The notes beneath the pieces were generated by a model, which was given only the letters and a program-made list of their open reading frames with translations, was not told the DNA's origin and searched no databases. Both the position numbers and the translations under genes were made by a program. From Deltaproteobacteria bacterium (GTDB taxonomy: Bacteria > Desulfobacterota > Desulfomonilia > UBA1062): a stretch of 9,399 nt of DNA. Positions 1 to 7,219 of this stretch are shown piece after piece (position 1 is the stretch's first letter; every line of letters begins with the position of its first letter). The stretch is from assembly GCA_023230665.1 (NCBI GenBank), contig JALNWY010000118.1, positions 1-9,399 on the forward strand. The letters are read 5' to 3'.

Positions 1-146
1 CAGTTTTGCACGGGCATTCTCCCTCCAGGATCAGAAACGCTCCGGTGATGTAAATACCATACGAGAAATCGGGAGTAGGTAAAGACCGCTGCACCGTTGT
101 CATCAGCCGGACTATGTGATAGGCAACATATACTTTTTAACGCATC

Positions 147-152
147 AAGGAG
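147..152 (+). promoter_or_regulatory. Ribosome binding site that decides the mrp start
   Basis: AAGGAG lies directly against the first in-frame ATG (153) with no spacer, but 6 bases before the second in-frame ATG (159). Only the second has normal Shine-Dalgarno spacing, so translation very probably starts at 159, giving a protein two residues shorter than the longest ORF. Confidence 0.75.
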
Positions 153-158
153 ATGAAA

Positions 159-1010
159 ATGGCGGATAACCAGAGCGGCAAGCCGGTCCAGATACAGGAC
201 GATCAGCAGAAAAAACTGCAGAAGCAGCTTTCCCGGATCAGGCATACCATCATGGTCATGAGCGGCAAGGGCGGGGTAGGCAAGTCCACGGTGAGTGCAA
301 ACCTGGCCGTCAGCCTGGCGCGTGAGGGCTACCGGGTGGGCGTGCTTGACGGCGATATTCACGGGCCCGACATCCCCAAGGTCCTGGGAGTGGAAAACAT
401 GAGGCTCATGGGCGACGAAGAAGGCAATATCCTGCCCGTGGAGGCCCTCGGGGGCATCAAGGTGGTCTCGGTGGGGTACCTGCTGGACAACCCTGACACA
501 CCGGTGATCTGGCGCGGTCCCATGAAGCATACGGTCATGAGGCAGTTTCTGAAGGACGTGAACTGGGGCGATCTCGATTTTCTCGTGGTGGACCTGCCTC
601 CGGGCACGGGCGACGAACCGCTTTCCATCGCGCAGCTCACCAAGGGCGTCGAGGGAGTGGAGACCCCCTGCGCAGTGATCGTCACCACCCCGCAGGACGT
701 GGCGCTCCTGGACTCGCGCAAGAGCGTCGAGTTCGCCAGGGCACTCGATCTCAAACCGCTGGGCATCATCGAAAATATGAGCGGCTTTGCGTGCCCGCAC
801 TGCGGCGAGAGCATCGACCTCTTCAAGACGGGCGGCGGCCGGAAAGCGTCCGAGGACCTGGGCGTGCCGTTCCTGGGAGCGGTCCCTATCGATCCGGGGA
901 TCGTGCACGACACCGATGAGGGCAGGCCGTTCGTGGCGTCGCCGGATGCTACGGAAGCGGGCAAGGCATTTGAGAAGATCGTCTCGAAAATACTCGAACA
1001 GATCGCTTAA
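159..1010 (+). CDS. mrp: Mrp/NBP35 (ApbC-type) iron-sulfur cluster carrier P-loop ATPase
   Basis: Cytoplasmic P-loop ATPase of the Mrp/Nbp35/ApbC family, which binds a bridging Fe-S cluster in a dimer and passes it to apo-proteins. Numbering from the start at 159 (283 residues): deviant Walker A GKGGVGKST at 36-44, the DGDIHGPD switch motif from about 64, the VVDLPPGTGD motif in the middle, and CPHC at 212-215, the CxxC that holds the cluster between two subunits in this family. The N-terminal MIP18-like (DUF59) domain of longer Mrp proteins is absent, as is the N-terminal four-cysteine cluster of eukaryotic Nbp35, so this is the short bacterial/archaeal form. The N-terminus is a short charged helix rich in Gln and Lys. 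The DUF89 gene follows after 9 bases, indicating an operon. No good -35/-10 pair is visible upstream. The family call is firm; the client proteins are unknown. Confidence 0.95.
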   Translation: MADNQSGKPVQIQDDQQKKLQKQLSRIRHTIMVMSGKGGVGKSTVSANLAVSLAREGYRVGVLDGDIHGPDIPKVLGVENMRLMGDEEGNILPVEALGGIKVVSVGYLLDNPDTPVIWRGPMKHTVMRQFLKDVNWGDLDFLVVDLPPGTGDEPLSIAQLTKGVEGVETPCAVIVTTPQDVALLDSRKSVEFARALDLKPLGIIENMSGFACPHCGESIDLFKTGGGRKASEDLGVPFLGAVPIDPGIVHDTDEGRPFVASPDATEAGKAFEKIVSKILEQIA

Positions 1011-1019
1011 CAAGAAAGA

Positions 1020-1874
1020 ATGCGCACCCAAGTCGAATGCATGGCCTGCCTAGTGAAGCAGGCGACAAGGCTGGCTCGTGAGTTTCTCGGCCCGCACGAG
1101 CGGGAGCCTTTCATGCGCCGGGTTCTCAAAGGCATGGCCCGGTTCGACTATGATGCCCCTCCGCCCCTGTTCACCCGGGAGATCTACCGGATCATCAGGG
1201 ACCTGGACGCCAGGGGAGACCCCTACGAAGAAAGAAAGAGGCACGATAACGAGCTGGCCTTGTCCCTGGAGCCGAGGCTGAGGCAAATCATCGCATCCAG
1301 GCCCGGTACGCTGGAGACCGCCCTGCGCATGGCAGTCGCCGGCAACATCATCGATTTCGGGACCAGTGCACACAGCCATGCGGAAATCGCGGTGGAAGAT
1401 ACGATCATGAGCGCCCTGGACTCTCCTTTCGCCGTCAACGATATCCCGGAGCTCATCGCAAGGATCGGACAGGCTAAGCGCGTCCTCTACGTGGCCGACA
1501 ATGCGGGCGAGATCGTTCTGGACCGGATATTCATCGAGCACATCGGGCCGGACAAGGTCACTTGCGCAGTCAGGTCGGTTCCCGTCATCAACGACGCCAC
1601 CCTGTCAGACGCTGCCCAGGCCGGGCTCGACAGGCTGTGCCGGGTCATCCCGAGCGGCTCCGAGGCCCCGGGCACACCGCTGTCCTCATGCACCGAGGAG
1701 TTCGTGGAGCGCTTCAAGGCTGCGGACCTGGTCATCTCCAAGGGACAGGGCAACTTCGAAACCCTGGATGCGCCCGGCAGGGAGGTTTTTCACCTCTTTA
1801 TGGTCAAGTGCCCTGTCATCTCACAGGAGGTAGGCGCGCCCATGGGGAGTTTCATGGCCATGAAACGCGGCTGA
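1020..1874 (+). CDS. DUF89/ARMT1-like family protein (putative metal-dependent phosphatase), prokaryotic short form
   Basis: A 284-residue protein of the DUF89 (ARMT1-like) family, some members of which are metal-dependent phosphatases proposed to clear damaged phospho-metabolites. Visible marks: Cys7-x-x-Cys10 (CMAC) at the very N-terminus, typical of the archaeal/bacterial short subfamily; DNAGEIVLD at 160-168, including the Asp-Asn pair that binds metal in this family; PVINDATLSDA near 188; and SKGQGNFETL from 240. The length is normal for the subfamily. The start at 1020 is chosen because it keeps CxxC at the extreme N-terminus, as in relatives; the upstream AAGAAAG is only a weak ribosome site, so the gene may be translationally coupled to mrp, whose stop is 9 bases upstream. 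The substrate cannot be read from sequence. Pairing with an Fe-S carrier suggests, but does not prove, that the CxxC binds metal or is redox active. Confidence 0.88.
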   Translation: MRTQVECMACLVKQATRLAREFLGPHEREPFMRRVLKGMARFDYDAPPPLFTREIYRIIRDLDARGDPYEERKRHDNELALSLEPRLRQIIASRPGTLETALRMAVAGNIIDFGTSAHSHAEIAVEDTIMSALDSPFAVNDIPELIARIGQAKRVLYVADNAGEIVLDRIFIEHIGPDKVTCAVRSVPVINDATLSDAAQAGLDRLCRVIPSGSEAPGTPLSSCTEEFVERFKAADLVISKGQGNFETLDAPGREVFHLFMVKCPVISQEVGAPMGSFMAMKRG

Positions 1875-1919
1875 CGCTGCCTGAATGGCAACACACCTGT
1901 TTTATCCGATCATTATACC

Positions 1920-1948
1920 TTGACTGTGGAGATTCTTTCTCCTAGATT
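1920..1948 (+). promoter_or_regulatory. Candidate sigma70-type promoter for the GH13 gene
   Basis: TTGACT (1920-1925, 5 of 6 to consensus) and TAGATT (1943-1948, 4 of 6) are separated by exactly 17 bases in the 186-base gap before the GH13 gene. Transcription would start near 1955, leaving a leader of about 105 bases. The spacer contains a perfect 5-base inverted repeat, GGAGA (1928-1932) and TCTCC (1938-1942). AGATTCT occurs twice in direct orientation (1930-1936 and 1944-1950). These repeats could be an operator, but repeats this short also occur by chance. Confidence 0.45.
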
Positions 1949-2060
1949 CTACTCTATTGTCATAGACGGTTGCGGCTACACCGACGATGCGCGGCAGCGG
2001 GCTTGAAAACAGCCAATGGTTTCGTGGTGATCACTATTCCTTTACAAGAGAGTAGAATGC

Positions 2061-5000
2061 ATGTTTGAGTTTCACATATCCAGGCAGGTAAGAGACAAGT
2101 ACCAGTTCGAGGAAGCCCTTTTTTCCATCACCGGCAACGTCATTCTGGCGGATTTCTTTATGGCGCGCAGGTTCGCCGATAAAATGAACCAGGTCCGCCA
2201 GGCTGTGCTCTACCCCGAGCGCTCGGTCATGGCGAGCGACATCTACGCCATGGGGCTTCTCGACGAGATCCTCCACTACATGGTCGAGCTCTACCGCCGG
2301 AACGTCAAGCCCTCCATCATAGCCGAGGCCTATGCCTGGGCACAGGAGAACGTGGGCGAGGTGGACTCCACCTTGCAGAAGTTCGTGGGCCAGTTTCCCC
2401 CGGTCGCGGTCTATCAGGGGAAGGTCCGGGAAGCGACCTACCTGAAAGGGCGCACCGCGGGGGTCGAGAACACGTACATCTCCCTTGAAGAGATGATCCT
2501 GCTCTTTCTCGCCAACCAAAACCCGGCATTCCGGCGTTATATCGAGCTCTTTGACGATACCCTGCTTCAAGAGCAGAGCAGGTACACGGATATCCTCAAG
2601 TCGCTGGAGGATTTCTTCGCTTCCCAGCCAGTGTTCGGCCCTAAGGGTCAGACCCTGCTCGATCTCCTGCGAGCGCCCGCCAAGGTCTCTCCCGATTCGC
2701 TCTACGGGCAGCTCGAATATATCCGGACCCACTGGGGATACCTGCTCAAAGACCTCCTGCTGCGCATCCTCAAGGGCATGGACTTCTTTCGCGAGGAGCA
2801 CAGGGCGCGTTACTTCGGGCCCGGTCCTTCCCTGGTTCCGCGATTCGCAGGCCGTGAACGCGAAGAGATCGAGCGATTCAGCGCCGACCTTGACTGGATG
2901 CCCCACCTCGTGCTCATTGCCAAGAGCACCTATGTGTGGCTCTACCAGCTCTCCCGGAAGTACGGCCGTACCATCTCCCGGCTCGACGAGATCCCGGACG
3001 AGGAGCTTGGGCAGCTCGCCCGGTGGGGGATCACCGGGCTGTGGCTCATCGGCATATGGGAGCGGAGCCCCGCCTCCCGGAAGATCAAACAGATCACGGG
3101 AAACCCCGAAGCGGCCGCCTCGGCCTATTCCATCTACGACTACACCATTGCCTGGGACCTGGGGGGCAAGCCCGCGTTCGACAATCTGAAGAATCGCGCC
3201 ATGCGCTACGGCATCCGGATGGCGACCGACATGGTCCCCAACCACATGGGCATCTACTCCAAGTGGGTGATCGAGCACCCCGACTGGTTTATCCAGCTCG
3301 GACACAGCCCGTTCCCCTCCTACCGGTTCACTGGCGAGAACCTCTCCGAGGACGACCGGGTGGTGCTCCAGATCGAAGACGGCTACTGGACCCGAACCGA
3401 TGCGGCGGTGGTGTTCAAGCGCTACGACCGCTATACCGGCGATACCCGTTTCATCTATCACGGAAACGACGGCACGAGCACGCCCTGGAACGACACGGCC
3501 CAGCTCGATTTCATCAAGGCAGAGGTCAGGGAGGCGGTGATACAGAAGACCATCGAGGTGGCCAGGGAATTTCCGGTCATCCGGTTCGACGCGGCCATGA
3601 CGCTCGCCAAGCGCCACTTCCAGCGGCTCTGGTATCCGCTGCCCGGATACGGCGGCGACATCCCCTCGCGCTCGGCCCACAGCGTGTCGCAGGAGGAGTT
3701 CGACGCGTTGTTCCCCGAGGAATTCTGGCGGGACCTGGTCGACCGGGTGGCCGCGGAAGTCCCCAACACCCTGCTGCTGGCCGAGGCGTTCTGGCTCATG
3801 GAGGGCTATTTCGTCAGGAGCCTGGGCATGCACCGCGTCTACAACAGCGCGTTCATGAACATGCTCAAGACAGAGGAAAACAGCAAGTACCGCGATGTGA
3901 TGAAGAACGTGCTCCGCTTCAACCCCGAGATCCTCAAACGCTTCGTCAACTTCATGAACAATCCGGACGAGGAGCCTGCCGTGGCGCAGTTCGGCAAGGA
4001 CGACAAGTACTTCGGGGTGGCCACCATGATGGTGACCCTGCCCGGGCTGCCCATGTTCGGCCATGGCCAGATCGAGGGCTTCGGCGAGAAGTACGGCATG
4101 GAATACCGGCGCTCCTACTGGGACGAGGGCGTGGACGAGCACCTGGTGGCGCGCCACGAGCGCGAGATCTTCCCCCTACTCGGCAAGCGCTATCTCTTCA
4201 GCGAGATCGACGATTTCGCGCTCTTTGATGTGGTGACCGAAGAAGGGCACGTGAACGAGGACGTGTTCGCCTACTCCAACATGGCAGGTGGCGAGCGTGC
4301 CCTGGTGGTCTATAACAACCGCTATGCCGAGGCCAGGGGATGGGTCAGGCGTTCGGTGGGCATGAACGAGGACATGGGAGGCGGAAAGAGGAGGCTCGTG
4401 CACAAGACCCTGGGAGAGGCGCTCAGGCTTTCCGATGACGAGGGCCTCTACTATGTGCTGGACGATTTCCGCGAGGGGTTGCAGTACCTGCGTTCGGGGC
4501 GGTCCCTGTGCGGCGAGGGCCTCCTCGTGCACTTGGGCGCGTTCAAGTTGAACGTGTTCATGGGCTTTCACGAGATGCGCGACTTCGACGGCCAGGTAAA
4601 GCGGCTGCACGACTACCTGGGCGGCAGGGGTGTCCCGGATGTCGCCTCCGAGCTCCAGGAGCTCTATCTGAAACCCATACTCGATCCTTTCCGGACGCTC
4701 GCAGATCCCTCTTTCCTCTTTCAGACCGTGCAGGAGGGCGTGCGTCTGGGCGACGTGACCGATCCGTTCCTGCAGGCCCTGTCCGGGTTTCTCAAAGAGG
4801 TGCGGGTATACCTCTATGCATGGCGCGAGGAGTCGGACCTCGTGGAGGCCATTGACCCTGTGCACTCCCTGCTCAAATCCCTGCTCAACATCCATCTGCT
4901 CCGCGCCGGAACGGACAGGGGGCTGAAGGCCCTGCTCGACTACCTCTTTAGCCAGGTCCCGGCGCACGTACCCAAAGATCTCACCTGGTGGAGGGTCCCG

Positions 5001-5498
5001 CTCCTGTGGGGCATTCTCTGCCGGATCGGCACCCTGGTGGAACCCGAGGCCGTCCCTGTCAAGAGCAGGGCCCTGATGGACGATCTGCTCCTGGGGAAGG
5101 TTCTGAGACAGAGCCTTGTCTCCCTGGGACTCGACGAGGGTGCGGCCCGGTTCGAACTGCTCCTGGTCCAGACGCTGGTTTCCTATCAGGACTGGTACGA
5201 GCTCTGTGTCGAGGGCGGATTGGGGCCGGTCATGGAAAATCTGTTCGCAGATGCGGACGCACAGACCTTCATGGGGGTCAATGAGTTCGGCGGCAAGCTA
5301 TGGTTCAACAAGGAATCCTTTGAACGGCTGCTCTACTGGCTCTTCACGATCTCGGCGATCCGCTCCATGGGGGTATCTTCCGGGAAGCTGCGCCTGGATG
5401 AAGACAGGCTGAAGAAGAGCTGGCGATATGTGATCGAGACGGCGGAGACCGCTGGAAAGGCAGGGTACGCAGTCACGGAGTTCCTGTCGTCTTTTTAG
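2061..5498 (+). CDS. Very large cytoplasmic GH13 (alpha-amylase family) protein with unassigned N- and C-terminal regions
   Basis: A 1145-residue GH13 alpha-glucan-active enzyme; the exact reaction (hydrolase, transferase or isomerase) cannot be set. Residues 1 to about 300 are a mostly helical, charged region I cannot assign, with no signal peptide, so the protein is probably cytoplasmic and would act on glycogen or maltooligosaccharides. The barrel is clear: WGITGLWLIGIW at about 322-333, then a Tyr/Gly-rich stretch leading to region I DMVPNH (390-395); region II VIRFDAA with the conserved Arg508 and nucleophile Asp510; region III LLAEAF with acid/base Glu575; region IV FMNNPDEEP with Asp636. 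All three catalytic carboxylates are present and in order. The usual His before the last Asp is Pro635. A beta-rich part follows (about 740-850), then a helical C-terminal region with a WFNKESFERLLYWL stretch. The start at 2061 has a weak AAGAGAG upstream; another ATG at 2057 is out of frame. The gene is monocistronic as far as seen, and converges on the PurF-like gene. From memory, similar large GH13 proteins occur in other anaerobes and Chloroflexi; this is unchecked. Confidence 0.9.
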   Translation: MFEFHISRQVRDKYQFEEALFSITGNVILADFFMARRFADKMNQVRQAVLYPERSVMASDIYAMGLLDEILHYMVELYRRNVKPSIIAEAYAWAQENVGEVDSTLQKFVGQFPPVAVYQGKVREATYLKGRTAGVENTYISLEEMILLFLANQNPAFRRYIELFDDTLLQEQSRYTDILKSLEDFFASQPVFGPKGQTLLDLLRAPAKVSPDSLYGQLEYIRTHWGYLLKDLLLRILKGMDFFREEHRARYFGPGPSLVPRFAGREREEIERFSADLDWMPHLVLIAKSTYVWLYQLSRKYGRTISRLDEIPDEELGQLARWGITGLWLIGIWERSPASRKIKQITGNPEAAASAYSIYDYTIAWDLGGKPAFDNLKNRAMRYGIRMATDMVPNHMGIYSKWVIEHPDWFIQLGHSPFPSYRFTGENLSEDDRVVLQIEDGYWTRTDAAVVFKRYDRYTGDTRFIYHGNDGTSTPWNDTAQLDFIKAEVREAVIQKTIEVAREFPVIRFDAAMTLAKRHFQRLWYPLPGYGGDIPSRSAHSVSQEEFDALFPEEFWRDLVDRVAAEVPNTLLLAEAFWLMEGYFVRSLGMHRVYNSAFMNMLKTEENSKYRDVMKNVLRFNPEILKRFVNFMNNPDEEPAVAQFGKDDKYFGVATMMVTLPGLPMFGHGQIEGFGEKYGMEYRRSYWDEGVDEHLVARHEREIFPLLGKRYLFSEIDDFALFDVVTEEGHVNEDVFAYSNMAGGERALVVYNNRYAEARGWVRRSVGMNEDMGGGKRRLVHKTLGEALRLSDDEGLYYVLDDFREGLQYLRSGRSLCGEGLLVHLGAFKLNVFMGFHEMRDFDGQVKRLHDYLGGRGVPDVASELQELYLKPILDPFRTLADPSFLFQTVQEGVRLGDVTDPFLQALSGFLKEVRVYLYAWREESDLVEAIDPVHSLLKSLLNIHLLRAGTDRGLKALLDYLFSQVPAHVPKDLTWWRVPLLWGILCRIGTLVEPEAVPVKSRALMDDLLLGKVLRQSLVSLGLDEGAARFELLLVQTLVSYQDWYELCVEGGLGPVMENLFADADAQTFMGVNEFGGKLWFNKESFERLLYWLFTISAIRSMGVSSGKLRLDEDRLKKSWRYVIETAETAGKAGYAVTEFLSSF

Positions 5499-5520
5499 GG
5501 AATTCGATAAGCCGGAAGTG

Positions 5521-5542
5521 CCCGGCGGGCTCGCCGCCAGGG
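5521..5542. terminator. GC-rich hairpin between convergent genes, possible bidirectional terminator
   Basis: CCCGGCGG (5521-5528) pairs with CCGCC plus GGG (5534-5542) with one bulged A and a 5-base loop. It lies 23 bases after the GH13 stop and about 90 bases beyond the PurF-like stop on the other strand. No T-tract follows on either strand, so it is not a textbook intrinsic terminator; its position between converging genes is the main argument for the role. Confidence 0.3.
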
Positions 5543-5629
5543 GTGGGAACACGCAACGATTCAACCTGCTGGCGCGTCCCGAAGAAAGGGCTCCCATGAC
5601 TCACCTGTGGGGCCATACTTCCAGGGGGA

Positions 5630-7033
5630 TCAGAAGTGGCTGCTCCCGTCCCAGCAGTGGGTGCAGAGCTTTTTCTTGGGCAGGCCGATTGCCTCCACCA
5701 GATCGTCCATGGTCTGGAACTTCAGGGTTGTGAGCCCCAGGTGCTGGCGGATCTTCTCCACCATGGCAAGGTTCTTCTCCGAGCCCGCCCTTGCATACTC
5801 GTCCAGATCCACCTCGTCTGTGCATTCGATCTCGGCGATGGCCTTGCGGCCCGCCAGGTCGAAGCGGGATCGCGAGGCGGAGAAATTCAGGAACTCACAC
5901 GGATAGATAAGGGTGGGGCAGGCCACCCGCATGTGGACCTCGCGGGCCCCGTAGTCGAAGAGGAGCTTGACATTGTCCTTGAGCTGGGTACCCCGGACAA
6001 TGGAATCATCGCAGAACACGAGGCGGTTCCCCTGGATGAGCGAGCGGTTGGGTATGAGCTTCATGCGCGCCACCAAGTCCCGCACGGCCTGGTTCCGGGG
6101 CATGAAGCTGCGGGGCCAGGTCGGAGTGTACTTCGTAAATGGTCGCATGTAGGGGAGGTGCTTTTCGTTTGCATACCCTACCGCGTGGCCGATGCCCGAG
6201 TCCGGGATGCCCGAAACCAGGTCCGCTTCGATGGCGTCCTTTCTGGCCAAGGCGCGGCCGCAGCGATACCTGACCATTTCCACGTTGATGTTCTCGTAGC
6301 TCGACGGCGGGTAACCGTAGTAGACCCACAGAAACGAGCAGATCTGCATCTCGCTGCCTGGCGGGGTGAGCCGGCGGAACCCCTCGGCGTCCAGATATAC
6401 GATTTCGCCAGGACCCAGGTAATATTCCGTCTCGTATCCGAGGTTCGAGAGAGCGCACGTCTCCGAGGTGACGGCCCGGGCCCCGTCCTTGCTCCCGATG
6501 ATCAAAGGTGTCCTGCCGAGCCTGTCACGGGCAGCCATGATTCCTTTTTTCGTGAGGACCATGAGCGAGCATGACCCCTTGATGGAGTCGAACACCGAGG
6601 CAATACCGTCCTGGAACGTCTGTTGTTCGCAGATGAGCATGGAGACGAGCTCGGTGGGGTTTATCCCGCTGCCCGAGGTCTCGGAGAAATATTTTCTGCG
6701 GGCAAAGGCCTTTCTGCCCAGGGCATCGATGTTGTTAATCCTGCCCACCGTGACGATGGCAAAGGTTCCCAGATGGGAATTGATGATGAGCGGCTGGGCG
6801 TCGAAGTCGCTGATGACGCCGATGCCGTTCGACCCGTGGAAGGTCTGGAGTTCGGGCTCGAACTTGGACCTGAAGTATGCGTTTTCTATATTGTGAATGG
6901 AACGGGTGAATCCCTTTTTGTTGGCCACCACCATTCCCGCCCGTCTGGTGCCCAGATGCGAGTGGTAGTCAGTGCCGTAAAAGAGATCTCTTACACAGTC
7001 CTGCTTTGCTGTAATGCCAAAAAGTCCGCCCAT
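5630..7033 (-). CDS. PurF-like amidophosphoribosyltransferase homologue lacking the glutaminase nucleophile
   Basis: A 467-residue homologue of glutamine PRPP amidotransferase (PurF), which normally makes 5-phosphoribosylamine in purine synthesis. The start at 7033 is chosen because GAGG (7041-7044) sits 7 bases upstream and the protein then begins MGGLFGI, aligned with the MCGIFGI start of PurF; an ORF 14 codons longer lacks this support. At the expected nucleophile position there is Gly2, not Cys. The usual HRGQ stretch reads HLGTRRAG, and the HNG motif reads VGRINN, so the glutaminase site looks dead. The phosphoribosyltransferase half is well kept: PDSGIGHAVGYA, and the PRPP loop DDSIVRGT at 342-349. 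Cys232, Cys379, Cys457 and Cys460 (the last two as CTHC near the C-terminus) line up with the four 4Fe-4S ligands of Bacillus-type PurF. It is the third gene of the strand after dapL and dapF. I withhold the symbol purF because the activity is doubtful; it may be a paralogue using ammonia or with another role. Confidence 0.85.
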   Translation of the reverse strand: MGGLFGITAKQDCVRDLFYGTDYHSHLGTRRAGMVVANKKGFTRSIHNIENAYFRSKFEPELQTFHGSNGIGVISDFDAQPLIINSHLGTFAIVTVGRINNIDALGRKAFARRKYFSETSGSGINPTELVSMLICEQQTFQDGIASVFDSIKGSCSLMVLTKKGIMAARDRLGRTPLIIGSKDGARAVTSETCALSNLGYETEYYLGPGEIVYLDAEGFRRLTPPGSEMQICSFLWVYYGYPPSSYENINVEMVRYRCGRALARKDAIEADLVSGIPDSGIGHAVGYANEKHLPYMRPFTKYTPTWPRSFMPRNQAVRDLVARMKLIPNRSLIQGNRLVFCDDSIVRGTQLKDNVKLLFDYGAREVHMRVACPTLIYPCEFLNFSASRSRFDLAGRKAIAEIECTDEVDLDEYARAGSEKNLAMVEKIRQHLGLTTLKFQTMDDLVEAIGLPKKKLCTHCWDGSSHF

Positions 7034-7161
7034 GGATGAACCTCGATCCGTTCTTCTCAGATGTCTGCCCGGCACTCGTTTTCTGTGCAGGGCAAGGTCA
7101 CTGCCTTTGCCTCGGAGTTTTCATGCGGGTGGCGGTGGTACACCCGCCCATGTTGCTGTTT

Positions 7162-7186
7162 CCGGGCACGGATGCGGCATGCCCGG
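7162..7186 (-). other. Perfect 7-base-pair hairpin in the dapF to PurF-like gap
   Basis: CCGGGCA (7162-7168) and TGCCCGG (7180-7186) form a perfect stem around an 11-base loop, about 35 bases past the dapF stop in a 186-base gap. There is no T-tract, so it could be an attenuating or RNA-stabilising hairpin, or a Rho-assisted stop. The rest of this gap, about 130 bases up to the PurF-like start, shows no gene and only weaker stems, such as GCGGGT with ACCCGC near 7124-7146. Confidence 0.3.
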
Positions 7187-7219
7187 CTTCTCTCCGGCGC
7201 CTTCTCTCCTCTAACCATA

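Noticed and set aside
1..152. Search for a gene end, promoter or RNA in the first 152 bases
   Set aside because: TATACT (129-134) resembles a -10, but the only -35-like site, TTGTCA (97-102), is 26 bases away. No coding frame or RNA fold stands out.
2034..4157. A 707-codon open frame on the minus strand opposite the GH13 gene
   Set aside because: It is rich in His, Val, Gly and Pro with no recognisable domain, while the opposite strand carries all GH13 catalytic motifs. It is an antisense shadow expected in high-GC DNA.
2936..4228. A 430-codon open frame in another plus frame inside the GH13 gene
   Set aside because: The translation is an Arg, Pro and Gly-rich low-quality sequence typical of an out-of-frame reading; no ribosome site or motif.
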